This document shows positions 11,363-22,500 of a stretch of DNA of 55,856 nucleotides, in pieces. The DNA is from Obelidium mucronatum. Its lineage: Eukaryota > Chytridiomycota > Chytridiomycetes > Chytridiales > Chytriomycetaceae. Under the pieces are notes generated by a model. It did no database searches. It saw nothing but the letters and a program-made list of their open reading frames with translations, and was not told the origin of the DNA. How positions within the stretch are numbered: position 1 is the stretch's first letter; every line of letters starts with the position of its first letter. The position numbers and the translations under genes are program-made. Where the stretch lies: NCBI GenBank assembly GCA_025765595.1, contig JAIVFH010000177.1, positions 1 through 55,856 on the forward strand, read 5' to 3'.

Positions 11363-11653
11363 GATCTTGTAGTGGTCATTGACGACTCGGGCTCGATGCA
11401 ATCCAGATCCACACTCGGTCTCAACGCACTCCAACCGCTGGAACAAACTGAAAGAAACGGTTTCCATTGTTGCTGAAAACCGTAGCTGTTTTTAGATGAA
11501 GTTGGCGTGTATTTCCTGAACCGTCCTCCAGAGCGTCGCATTCAAGGTCCTTCCGATGACATCAATGTCGCCTTCGCAAGTCCGCCGCGGGAATACACGC
11601 CAACGGCGCGTGTATTGCGACAAGTCATGAACCAGAAGGGGCTGCGGCAAGGC
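11363..11653 (+). pseudogene. Relic of a von Willebrand factor A (VWA) domain gene
   Basis: One frame reads DLVVVIDDSGSM, a textbook VWA strand with the metal-binding DxSxS motif. After a frame change the sequence continues RWNKLKETVSIVAEN, and after another it gives DEVGVYFLNRPPERR and TPTARVLRQVMNQKG. This order is the first half of the fungal VWA proteins in which the strand DLVxVIDDSGSM is followed by a helix and then GVxVYFLNRP. The second half of the domain (the strand with TDGEP and the last helices) is absent, and the next gene's start codon follows 67 bp later. I therefore call it a truncated, frame-broken relic. Upstream bases 11240-11360 may contain a few more decayed codons. Confidence 0.6.
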
Positions 11654-11719
11654 GAGAGTGTGAGGTCAATTCCAGTGTGTAAAAAGGAGACCAAATAAAT
11701 AAATATAAAAAGCAAATAA

Positions 11720-13095
11720 ATGGTAAGTTTGTCTTGCTCTATGTAATAGCTCACGACGCGCACACTTGCAGAACCAGCTCTTTGCGTACGCCAGCGACAG
11801 CGACAGCGACAGCGAAGCCGAAGCAAAGACGAAGACGACAAAGACGAAGCCGAAGAAGACAACGACGATTGTGGTCGCGCTGGCGGACGCGCCGTCGGAC
11901 GACTCGGACGCCGACGCCGCGCCGACGCCGAAGCCGCAAGCCGCAAAGTCCGGCTTGGGCGGCTTGTTTGCCGCGCTGCCGCCGCCGGCGCGGGCGAGTG
12001 CGGGGGCAACTGCGGCAACACTGCGGCCGAGCAGCGTCGCCAGGAAGCGCGGAAACGCGGGCGAAGCGGGCGAAGAGGCGAGGACGAAGAAGACGCATGT
12101 TGCGGATGAAGACGAACGGGACGAGGGCGGCTTCTTCACCCTTGGTTTGCCGCTTCGCTCTTGGCTCGAGGCTCGCTCGCTCTGACGCCCAAACAAACAA
12201 TCACAGATGTTCCAAAGCCGAAACAGGCGTCCGCTCTGCCGCCGCCATCTTTCAAGCCCGCCGTGTCGTACGACGACGGGGAGGACGATCATCATCACAT
12301 GAAACTGCAACAGCAAATACATCTTCAGCCATCGTCATATCCTTCCTATTCGGTCGAATCGGCTTCTTCTTCCTATGTCTATAATCCTCAAGCATATCTT
12401 CATCCTCACTCATCAGAAGAAGTAGAGTCTACCGCAGATTCATCCAATCAGGATCATCGATATTCAAACTTGTCGTCTTCTTCTTCGTCTTCTTCTTTGC
12501 AACGGACAACTCAACTTCATTTGGATGATTCTGCTCTTCATCGATTGGGTCATAGGAGAGGTGGCGGTGGTGTTTCCGTCGATATTGTCGATTTGAATCA
12601 TGAAGATCAGTTGGGTGGTGAACAACAACGGTTGGAGAATATAAAGAATATGAGTAGAGAAAAGGTGGAATTGAAGGCTTTTGAGGTTTGTCTTTTTTTT
12701 TTTATATCGTCGAAGGCGATTCATACCGCCGAAGGCGGTTCATTTCGCCGAAGGCGGTTCATGCCGCCGAAGGCGGTTCATATCGCCGAAAGGCGGTTCA
12801 TATCGCTGAAGGCGTTGTCTTTTGTTTTTCTTTTCTTTTCTGGTACATATCGCCGTAGGCGATGTATGTATTCTCCTTTTCTTCCGTCTTACCACTTCAG
12901 CGACATGCTCTCCTTCATTACAATTCACTAAAACAATGCTTATATCAGCATCTGAAACCAAATAGATTGGCGAAATCTAAACACAATATTATGGCTCTCG
13001 CATTTGAGGCGAAAGCAAGAGAACAGGAATTGAAGGAAGCTTATGCGGATCGTAGGCAAGCAAAGGCAGCATCTCACAATAAATATGGCTTTTGA
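11720..13095 (+). CDS. PRCC: PRCC-like nuclear/spliceosome-associated protein, 333 aa
   Basis: Proposed exons: 11720-11722 (the ATG alone), 11772-12144, 12207-12685, 12949-13095; the phases agree and give 334 codons including the stop. The N-terminus has the family signature: a short hydrophobic start (NQLFAYASDSDSDSE), acidic Asp/Ser/Glu repeats, then SGLGGLFAALPPP, as in human PRCC (SLVAYASSD, GGLFASLP). The C-terminus carries the diagnostic motif REQELKEAYADRRQAKAA ending in NKYGF. Family members are nuclear and linked to pre-mRNA splicing and, in human, to mitotic checkpoint control. The first coding exon is a single start codon followed directly by GTAAGT. The third intron (263 bp) carries hairpin repeats. 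The first 400 coding bases are very GC-rich compared with the rest of the gene. Confidence 0.88.
12708..12862 (+). repeat. Array of palindromic CGCCGAAGGCG hairpin repeats inside the PRCC intron
   Basis: Seven or so copies of a GC-rich palindrome (cgccgaaggcgg with variants cgtcgaaggcg, cgccgaaaggcgg, cgctgaaggcg, cgccgtaggcg) are separated by about 5-10 bp spacers such as ttcat. Each copy can fold as a five-base-pair GC stem with a GAA loop on the transcribed strand. The array is wholly inside the third PRCC intron. The same unit recurs in the Arp4 intron at 45971-46354 and, as one split copy, in the ABC transporter intron near 48010. Confidence 0.85.
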
Positions 13096-13164
13096 TGTTG
13101 CTTTTTTTTTTGCTTTAATTAATGAATCTAAAAAACCGAACTATATTTCTTCCAATCAATTAAA

Positions 13165-13951
13165 TCAAAGACGTTGCAGTTTAAAAACCGTTTCTCCCTT
13201 CAGTTTCTGTAAACTCCAGCGTTCAAGAGTATAAGACTCATACATGCGTCCTGCAAGACTCTGTGCCAAGATATGATATGGTTTACGCGTTGCAAGTCTC
13301 GCAAATTCCCTACTGCTCCAAATACACATTGCCAGACACTCGCGTTTCTCATTCAACGAACCGTACCAATACTATTGAAAAGGATTAGCATCAGATTTAA
13401 AAATAACCGGACTTTTTCTCATGATATACCTTCAACAATCCCCCGCTTTCCAAAGCTTCCGAATGCGCCAACGCATCAGCATCATAAAGCGCTTTCGAAT
13501 CCGCATTCTCCTTCCGAACACTCCGAAAAGCAACAAGATACCAATCACCTTCCCACTCAGGTCCCAACAAACTTGCCACTTGATTCCAGTTGAAACAGTC
13601 TGGTAAAGGGACGTGAAAGTAGTTTTCAGTTATCGCGTGGAAGTGGGGTAACCCGCGTTCAGTGAGGGCAAGATCGACGGCTCGGATCTGAAGTGAAGGC
13701 GAAAGTGGTGATGTCAATGATGACTCTGGATCTGGCTTTGGAGTGATTGTCGTGTTTCTGATTATGGATCCAGAGTCTTTGAGGGACTGTTCCACGTCGA
13801 TTGGGGGAATCTCGGTGCTTGTAGAGTGATGCTCGTAATGGTGGTGATGGTGGCTGTATTGACGGAATAACGTCTCCAAACTGGTTGTTGCGTTTAACGG
13901 TGCAAAATCATCTGATCGGGCGGTGGGGTGGATTTGGGTCTGGGTAGTCAT
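13165..13951 (-). CDS. Conserved-looking fungal protein of unknown function, 242 aa, two exons
   Basis: Proposed exons 13430-13951 and 13165-13371; the junction is in phase 0. The N-terminal half is low-complexity with a His run (HHHHHYEHH) and Ser/Thr/Pro stretches. The C-terminal half looks folded: DLALTERGLPHFHAI, then FNWNQVASLLGPEWEGDWY, and after the intron YWYGSLNEKRECLAMCIW and a region rich in Arg/Ala/Tyr (RKPYHILAQSLAGRMYESY). The combination of a tryptophan-rich core and an ExxxxxCIWxSREFARLA phrase recalls a small family of uncharacterised fungal proteins (possibly UPF0643), but I cannot confirm this from memory. There is no signal peptide or membrane helix. The first intron donor is GTATAT, and the acceptor is TTCAATAG. 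Confidence 0.65.
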
Positions 13952-14215
13952 GGCTCTTTTTTTTGGTTGTTATTCTCGATTCTTCACTTTGTTATGCGAT
14001 TTTTTTGGTGTGTGCGGGGTGATGGCGGAATAGAATTGCGTCATTTCCCATGCGTGCGCAAAATCCTTTTTTTGGTTGAGAATAAACGGCACACGTTCAA
14101 TTTCAGTATCAACATTTTAACTAATATACCCCAGCTAAACTGAGGAAAGCTTTGATTTTGCCTTGGATTCGAATTGGACCAAAAAAAATTTTAAAAATAG
14201 AAAAGTTTTTTTTCA

Positions 14216-15334
14216 CTATGATTCAACCTCTTCAAACCCTACATTGATCAAGCCCTGCAATGTATTGCAAACTTTTGCCAAAAGATTGTCCACACTCCCA
14301 TTGTCGCTCTCACCCGCAAAGTCATCAGAAGTTTCATCAGAACCCCCCGTCATCTTCCAAATCAAGCATGCTGCTTTGTGGAACGCCAATGCACTGCGAT
14401 TTGGATATTTCCTTTCGTCATTGTCCACAAAGTACACTGGCAGCTCATTATCTGTATCCACCACGGTTCTACCGGCGACAAGATCAAGAGATATCAGCTT
14501 GAAGGAGCGAATTGCTTTGATTGTTCCAACAGCATCAAAGTATTGCTTATTAGCGGGATCATTGGTTGAATTAACAACCTTGACAACAAGGGCAGTGCCA
14601 CCATCCACAACGTCAAAATATCGCTTCAATTTGTCAAATTCTGTGTGACACAGGGCGCACAGCAGCACTCCGTTTTGGACCCTGAAGATGTTGTCAAGGC
14701 CTGCCCGAGACAAAAGATCTTCTGCCCTTGGAGTTCCTGACTTTTGAGCAATAAAATGTGCAGCGTTAAGCGCCGAGTTTCCCCAACAGCAAAGACACAC
14801 TTGGTCTCTTTTGATTAAAGCCGCTTTAAAGTTGCTTTGTCCTGGATTCGCAGCATTTGAATCCAAGTCAGACGACAAAGAGCCAGGTGTTGATGGTGTC
14901 GATTCATGAGACGGTGTCGCATCGGAAATTCCCTTCAGGTTATGTTGTTTGAACGGATGGATGAAACAGTTGTACAGAAGGTTCAGGCAACTCCTTTCTT
15001 CAGGTGTATTCGGCGCTGGGAGATTGGGTGTCTTCAAAGTCCAGTAGAGCTTTGAGGCATAGTCATCTCTCATGTTCTGATCCGGTAAGAGAGTGAGTAT
15101 TCCATGCAAGAATCCGAGCTTGTTCTTGTTACCAAACTCTAACCATTTGGGTCTCCGCGATCTGATTTGGGAAGCGACGTTGTTCAAAGTATCGACAATG
15201 TCTGGGATATCATAGAAGTCGGCTAGCTTTTGAAGAGCCATGTCGCAGGTGACAGCAGTGGTATTGGCAGGAGTGCAAAACACAAAATCCATTTTTTGGT
15301 GGAAACTTGAAACCATAGAAAAATCAAAGTACAT
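14216..15334 (-). CDS. HNH-endonuclease-domain protein, 372 aa (effector-like)
   Basis: Single long frame; the better start may be the Met at codon 15 (MDFVFCTPANT, 15292), because a splice acceptor-like sequence precedes it. Residues 30-130 are helical (LADFYDIPDIVDTLNNV, LGFLHGILTLLPDQ). A Ser/Pro linker follows, then an HNH domain at about residues 170-245: KRDQVCLCCWG with a CxxC zinc pair, NAAHFIAQKSG with the catalytic AxH, and NGVLLCALCHTEFD with a second Cys pair and the terminal His. The AAHxI...NGxxLCxxCHxxFD pattern is that of the fungal HNH_2 family, which is often found as the C-terminal nuclease of Crinkler (CRN)-type proteins. No secretion signal is seen. It lies next to a Crinkler-type kinase on the same strand. 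Nuclease activity is inferred from the motif only. Confidence 0.75.
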   Translation of the reverse strand: MYFDFSMVSSFHQKMDFVFCTPANTTAVTCDMALQKLADFYDIPDIVDTLNNVASQIRSRRPKWLEFGNKNKLGFLHGILTLLPDQNMRDDYASKLYWTLKTPNLPAPNTPEERSCLNLLYNCFIHPFKQHNLKGISDATPSHESTPSTPGSLSSDLDSNAANPGQSNFKAALIKRDQVCLCCWGNSALNAAHFIAQKSGTPRAEDLLSRAGLDNIFRVQNGVLLCALCHTEFDKLKRYFDVVDGGTALVVKVVNSTNDPANKQYFDAVGTIKAIRSFKLISLDLVAGRTVVDTDNELPVYFVDNDERKYPNRSALAFHKAACLIWKMTGGSDETSDDFAGESDNGSVDNLLAKVCNTLQGLINVGFEEVES

Positions 15335-15602
15335 ATAAACATATATATTACATGTTTAATAAGATTATAAGGGGCTGTGGCGAGTGAGCGGGAAGAAGTC
15401 GGTTGGCTCACATGAAAATGCAGCCACTGATACTTCAAATTGCCGTTGGAGGATGGTAGTTCTGGTGAGATTTTAAGCCAGCCGTTCATGTAACCGCCTT
15501 GCCTTGTTTATTTCCTTGAGAATGATTGGTATCCATTGTCAGACAACACGAAATTTAGGAATAGAATGTTTTCCCCTTTATATACAATAAAAGCTCCTGA
15601 CA

Positions 15603-16442
15603 TCAATGTACCCACAGCGCAACTGCCTCTCTTATGGATGGAACATTAATTCTTTCACCAGGATTCACGATGAGACACTGCGCTGCAAGCCGCAATGCAC
15701 CCTCGAAAAAACCTTCCGTTTCCAACGATACTTGGCCAATTTGAAACTTGTCCAATTGCGCCTTCACCCAAAACTCCACATCACTATGACGGTTCAGAGC
15801 CGTCCATCCTGTACCACAAACATTCAATTGCAGCAAAATGATACCAAGCATCCAAACGTCGCTGGTTTTATGCACCTTTTCTTCGGGTGGATAATGCACA
15901 CATGCCCTGTCCATTGGGTTCCCCGCTCCCATATCTTGACAAAAATCAAAGTCAATCAACCGGGCATCAGACCAACCCTCCCGGTCACTCAGAACGATGT
16001 TGGCGAGACGAATATCCATGTGGGCGTATCCCACATATTCAAGACCAAGCAACGACTTGTCAATGATAGATAGAAGCAGGCCCTTGACACGAGTTGGAGT
16101 CGCACACTTTGTATCTTCAGCAAAGATCACATGCAGTGAGGGACCGTAATAGGGCATTGAGATGAATGACTTGGAAAATACCCAATCCTTAAGAGGGTTA
16201 ATAAACCCCAGCAGAGTAGTCTCATCTTGCGACAAAATAGTCTCCTCTTTCAATGAAACCATGCCATCGTGTGCCACAGACACTTTAGCTTTCCGGGCAG
16301 AAGTGAAATGCTCAAAGTTCAAGTTGGCATCGTGTTTTTGGGCCAGAATAAAATCAGAGATAAGCTTTTCGGCCGCTTCCGCGCGTTTCTCCGCCGCTTC
16401 CGCGCGTTTCTCCGCCGCTTTTTCTGCAGACAGTCGCAGCAA
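15603..16442 (-). CDS. Crinkler-type protein kinase, 5' truncated
   Basis: The open frame runs without an ATG from about 16520, where it abuts the UTP10 stop, to 15603. The first in-frame ATG is at 16262. Before it lies a repeated Ala/Glu/Lys/Arg coiled coil (KRAEAAEKRAEAAEK). The kinase core shows YAHMDIRLANIVL, a variant of the catalytic HxDxxxxN loop, ARLIDFDFC in place of DFG, and SDVWMLGIILLQL in subdomain IX. The HxDIRxxNI and LIDFDF pattern with a following YPPEE is characteristic of fungal Crinkler kinases rather than ordinary Ser/Thr kinases. The glycine loop and lysine region are not recognisable. The 5' end cannot extend because UTP10 ends at 16521, so either a downstream ATG is used or this is a truncated copy. 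Confidence 0.6.
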   Translation of the reverse strand: MLRLSAEKAAEKRAEAAEKRAEAAEKLISDFILAQKHDANLNFEHFTSARKAKVSVAHDGMVSLKEETILSQDETTLLGFINPLKDWVFSKSFISMPYYGPSLHVIFAEDTKCATPTRVKGLLLSIIDKSLLGLEYVGYAHMDIRLANIVLSDREGWSDARLIDFDFCQDMGAGNPMDRACVHYPPEEKVHKTSDVWMLGIILLQLNVCGTGWTALNRHSDVEFWVKAQLDKFQIGQVSLETEGFFEGALRLAAQCLIVNPGERINVPSIREAVALWVH

Positions 16443-16520
16443 TGCAACAAGCTTGTCAACGCAGGAATGCAGACTATTCGAGTGGCCCGATTCATTTATT
16501 AATTTGGTCCGTTTACTTCA

Positions 16521-19500
16521 TCAAGCAAAATAAGAATTCAAGTCCTCTCCCAAATGCTTCTGAATCTCCGCAGTTAATTCTTGGCAGGCAATCTGGACTC
16601 TCTCATCCCCATCTTCCATCAACTCAGCAATCGTTGGTACAGTCTCAGGAAGAAGAATCAAAAACTCTTCACCCAATTGAACATAGAATTCTTGAAGTGC
16701 CTTGACCGTAACAATGCGACACTAAAAAGAAAAACCCTTCAAGTCAGAAACAGCAAACAAACTTTTGGCACACACAAATAAAAGTTGTCTCACTCACCAT
16801 AACATCATCATTCCTCGACTTTTTCATAACCTCCTTATTCAAAATCTTCCACATTGGTTCCTTGGCGATATTAACAGCCAACAACCCAATCGTGGGTACA
16901 ACATGGCGCGTCATTTGATTCAAATAGCTCTTTCCATGAACAGAAACTAAATCAATCTGGCCCGTCAAACACTTGCTCAACTTGTTGAACACTTCTTCAG
17001 TCACAGGTCCCGAAGAATACTGCAAGAACTTGTGTAACGAGCTCACAATCAATTCCCATCGTTTGTCCACGGTTCCTCCTTCCACTGCGGGTACAGTGCC
17101 TTTGAATGAATTCAGCAGGTCGATGGAGTGGTCGATTAAGTGCAACACGTAAGGGGAGAAGATCGTTTTGAGCTTGTCGAGGAGGTTGACGATAAGGCGG
17201 TACAAGAACAAAATGTTTTCAGTGTTTGAGGTTGTTTCTGCTGTGGCGCTGTTGAACGCCCAGTCCACAATCTTGAAGAACAGTGGCTTGAAGTGAGATT
17301 CATTCAATCTGAGAACGAGTTGCAAGAATGCCGAGATGATTGCTCCTTCCACTTTCTCGATATCCTTGAGAGAACGCAAAATAACAAAAATCAGCCAAAC
17401 AAAGTTATCACAAGCAGTTAAATAAAAAACAAAACTGAAGATCACTCACCGACTCAGAATACTTTGCATGATACTTTTTACGAAACTCAAAACTAGACAA
17501 AAAGAACTTGACCAAATCATTCATAAACACGGTTAAATCCCCCTTCTCCATATTCGAAATCGTCATGCTCGAGACTTCAAACAATTCCAACGTGGCAGCA
17601 GCACCAATCTTAAAACAGGGAACTACTTGGGTCGCAAGAATAGGAATTAACGTTCTCACTGGAATCTTTTTGGAAATGTTGCTTGAAATATCGCGTTTCG
17701 TGTTGCGGAACTGTATGGGTTTTTGACAAGACAGAAATGAATACCACAAAACAAAAAAAAACAAACACCAACAAACCTTATTCAACACCTCCTTCCCACC
17801 AGTCAATCTATCATACGGCAAAAACATGCATTGCAGAATCTCGGCAACAAAAGGACTCAAAAACTGTGGCATCACAGAGATAGCCAAATCGGCACACCCC
17901 AAAGCCGTCACACAAAGCTGATCCACCGCCAAGCTCTCACCCAGATCCTTCAACACCTTGAAAACGGTTGTCATGATTTTCTTAATGTATGGAATAAGAC
18001 GAGGACCCAATGTAGAACTAATTTAAAAGAAAAAGATGAATTAAAGAAAACCCGGCCTAAAAAAAAAGAGTGAAGCTTACATGCACGATCCAATACACTC
18101 CAAAGCCGCCAACTGAATCTGCCGACTCTCACTCCCCAAAATCCCATCCTCCGTCAAAACCGGCAAAACCGCCGCAAACACTTGCGGCTCCACTCCCGAA
18201 AACTTTTCCAGCATTGACTTGACACACTCAAACGCCGACAACTTTAACGAAATATTCTCAGTCGACGATTCACCCTCCCCAACAGCCACACAAAGAGTCG
18301 TAAACACAGAGTTGATGACTTGGCTGTTTTGTTTATACGTGGCTTCATCCACAACAGCCAACTTGTCCCGCGTCAAGTCTGTCACTCGGATACGAATCGA
18401 CACGTCTTGGTGCTCCAGCAGCGATAAGGCTAATTCAAAGAAGCTGGTGAAGGACATTAGTTGGTTCAAGTGAGATAAGATGGAGTTGAGTCTCTTTGAT
18501 AGGGATCTGTAAAAGTTGTTTTTCGATTCCACTTGTTGTTGTTGTAACAGTGGCTTGGTTCCCAGAGTCTCCACGATAATAACCAAGGTGGTTTGGAAAA
18601 TGGCGTGGTAGAGTGAATCCTTTTCTTCCAACACATCAGAGGCGGTGGTCGAGGTAGGCTGATGCTTGTTCTTGCGTGGAACCTTGCTGTTGTTGTTGGA
18701 TTCAACAAGAGCCCCCAAAACGTTGTTGACAAAGTCCAAGCAAATCAGCTTAAAGTGCTTAATCTCATTCGAAGCAAAGCCACGGACATCCAACTGCACG
18801 CTTCCAATAAGTTCCGAAACTGTCGCATCCGCGCCATCATTACCAACGACGGAAAGCTGCTCCACAGCCTCAGTGATTGCCACAACAGTCTTGATCTGCA
18901 CCACAGACTCAAACTGATGCACAAGCGACAAACAAAACGGCGAAAGCGCAGCAATATCCGATGGATTGACCATAGCGATATCCGAAAACCGTTGCGAAGA
19001 CTTGAGCAACAGCATCATAATCACAGAGTCCAAAAACTCAACGGGACCTAAAGTGGACACGAGGATTGTAAACAGTCGCAAGCGGCGGTGTTTGGGGATG
19101 TGGAAGATGGAATCAATAAAGACTTCAATGATGGATTTGACGTCTAGTTTCTTGGTTGTGGATGATTTGGACTTTTTGATTAATGGGGGGATGATGGCTT
19201 CCAAGGTTTGTTGGATCACGTGGAATGAGTAGTCGTCGTCGCGGCGGAGAACGTTTGCGCCCATAAATGTGAAGATGGGGACAACGTTGAGCAGAACAGT
19301 GTTGGGGTACACATCAGCAAGCTCGGCCAACAACAAGAGCGCTTCATTGTGAGTCTGAGGGTTGTCAGAAACTGCGTAGAAAAAAAGTTTTATCAACAAA
19401 TCTTTTTTCCACACAGTACAAAAACTCAAGCCAGAAAAACAAACCTCGGATACAAGAAACAATCAAATCCACACGAATAATACTCTCATCCACCGTCGCC

Positions 19501-22500
19501 CCAACCTCCTTCAAGCTCTTGATAATGTTCAACTTTGCAGTAATCAAAAGCTGTTTCATATACTCCAACGAAACAGGAATCCGAGAACCATCAAACGGCA
19601 AAACAAACCCAAGCAGTTCAAACAGTGGTCCAATCAGTTCACCTCTGTTTGTGATATTGGAAGTTGCATCCAATAATTCAAGAACAGTAATGAGTTCATT
19701 GACACCAGAGACAGATTCACTTCTACAAACGAAATTAGAACACGCAAACAAAAACCAACCACGAACGGCAAAAAAAAAATAGCTCACCCATCAGATCTAG
19801 CCCTCTTGCCTCGCTGCTCCTCCATATCCTCTGCTGCCCCACTAATCTCAGACTTACAAGCCAAAATCACAGTCAAAACAACATCCGCATTCACTTGAAC
19901 AAGTTTAATCGTTTTTTTAGCAGCCAAAGCCACATTCTTTGAGCCCATCGCGGATACTTGAACCAACGTGGCAAACAAGAGCGGATGATGGTTCACTACA
20001 CTTGCGAACCAAGGTTGATCGATTAAACCAAGCACGTGGATGGATTCGCGGTCAACGGTTTCAGAAGCAGCAGAGATAATTGTGGACGTTGCAAGGATTC
20101 TCAAAAAGAGACTCAAGAAGCGTCCAGATCTGTATCCAAAAACAGTGTTGACATTGTTTGCGGCACTGAAGCATTCCATCATTGCGAAACGGAGTGATAA
20201 TTCGTCTTCAGAGCTGCAAAGGTTGGCTTGCTCCCCGTTCCCGTAAACAGCGTCAAACAGTGGTTGTAGGATCTTGACTTTCTGTGGAACGTGAACATTT
20301 TTCAAGGTGTTGAGGAGTTCGTATTTCTTGAGGTGGGTTGGTAAGGCAAGGACGGTTGTCAAGAGGAATGTGAGCACGTTTTCGGATTGAGTTTGATCCA
20401 GAACAAGAGACTTTTTGTTGAACAAAATGTCCGACAGGCGACGATGGATGTAGGTTGAATCTGACACGAGTTCTTGACTGGTTTCCAGAATGGAGGCGAC
20501 AAATTTGTTTGTGAGGTCTGGAAGTAAAAACTTGACCTTGTCTGTAAAGGAAATAAGGTTAGAGTTAAAAAGAAAAAAACTAAAAACTAAAATTACTTGA
20601 AGAAGCTCCAAAGAAGGTATCGAACGCGAAAATCGCCGCTGCCGCCTTCTTGGAACCAGCGGTCGCAGCAGCTGCAACCACCGCCCCTTGAATCTGCTTG
20701 ATAACTTTCAAGCACTTGACAGCTTGCTCGCGAATAACCTTGGACGGCCGCGTAAGAGCAACAAGCAGCGAAGGAATCAACACTTGGTAATCACTTGGTG
20801 CCAACTTTGCCTCCACTTCGGCATTCAACAACACAGTCACCAACCGCAAACTCTGAGCTTGAGTTGCTTCAAGAACATCTGATGGAAAGTAAAAAAAAAA
20901 GGGTCTTTAACAAGATTTCTAAAATAACCTCATTGATAAATGACACAAACCTTTTGATAATGCCAAGTTTGCCAAAAATGGCAACGTGCGCTGCTTCAAG
21001 TATCCTTCAAAGAATGAACCCAAAACACCCTGGATGCCCTTCACTTTACGGACAGACATCAAGATCTCAAAAGTCTCGCGTTCAACAGCGGCAACCTCAT
21101 GCTCTGCCAATTCATCTGCTGCTGCTGCAGTAGGTGCCAGTTTCTTCAAACGAGGCAACTGAGAAACCACGACAGACACACTAGACAAGGCAAAGACATT
21201 TTCCAAGTGTTGAAGCTCGCTTGGTTTCAACGACGGAAGAGCAGTCGGGAATGCCGTTGGAGTAAGCTCATCAAGGGCGCTGGAGCTGTTGAGGAGAAAC
21301 TCTTTTGCGTGCTTCAAAAGAGTGTGGGAAGCGGTCAGCAAATATTCACTGTATTGAGGGCTTTCCACGATTTTGGATAACACAGCCCAAGACAAAAGAC
21401 GCGTTGCAGTGGTGCTGGAGCTGCTGTTCAAGATTTCCACAAGAGCATTGAAGGCACGAGAGTCCTTGACAGCGTTGGCTGTCGGGGTTTTAAAAAAAAA
21501 AGTGTTTTTTAAAAACTGTATTGGACAAAGTAAACAAAGACAACAAACCTGCAATCAAGGCAACAATCCGTCCAGCGATATCATCCAAAATAGGATCCAT
21601 ATCCGCAGATTTGCCCTTGTGTGTCTTTTCCGCTTGTTGAATCTCTTTTGCCAACGCATCAGTTCCATCAAACAAGAGAGCAAACAAACTGCCATCCTTG
21701 TCACCGTTCGACTTTTTCATCTCCGCAACAACACCCGAAGCATACACAAACGCATTCACACTCTCTTTCCCCAACATGAAATAAGCCATCGCATAAACTT
21801 TGGCGTCCGGATACTCCCTCCCAGCAAGCTGATCCAACTTCAAAAGATGATTGAAAACAGCACGATAGTTTGACCGAGCGTTCTTGTTTGTCAAATGAGA
21901 AAGCTCATATAACGCCTTGACGCCTTGGCTTTCTGGAACAACAATAACCAAAAACTCAACGAGATTGGCAACACTGTTGACGACCAAGCTTCGGATTTTA
22001 AGGTTGCTGTCGGTTAAGGCGGAAGCCAATGCCTGGGGGATAAAGGCGAAATCTGATTCAGTGTCGAGAGATTTGGCGGTAATGTTTTGGGAGGAAATGA
22101 TTTTGACTAGGCGTTCGTATCCGAGGAAGCGGATTTCATCGTCCGCGTGTTGGACACTGAGGTAAAGGGTTGTGTTGGTTTGCTTTACGGGTTCGTGGGC
22201 GGTGCCTACAAAGGCGGAACTGATGAGTTCAAATAATTGTTCGGCGCCAGCTTGTTGTTTGGTGGAAGCAGAGAGAGACGCAATGCTTGAATTGACAACA
22301 AGAGGGAATGATTTGGAGATGGAGACCAAAAGTTTCTTGAGGGCGACAACATCTGCTGGAGATGCAGTGGTGGCTGGGTTCATGTGAAGTGCGTCGTCCA
22401 AAATGAATCCACAGATTTTTTCCGCCAGTGGGGCAGTCAAAGTAAGAGTATGGATAAAGTCGGCGAATTCGGAATACGTTGCTTTTCCAGCATGCTGCTG

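Noticed and set aside
11666..12322. Long minus-strand frames opposite PRCC
   Set aside because: They are antisense shadows of the GC-rich acidic repeats of PRCC; the PRCC reading has family motifs at both ends and good splice sites.
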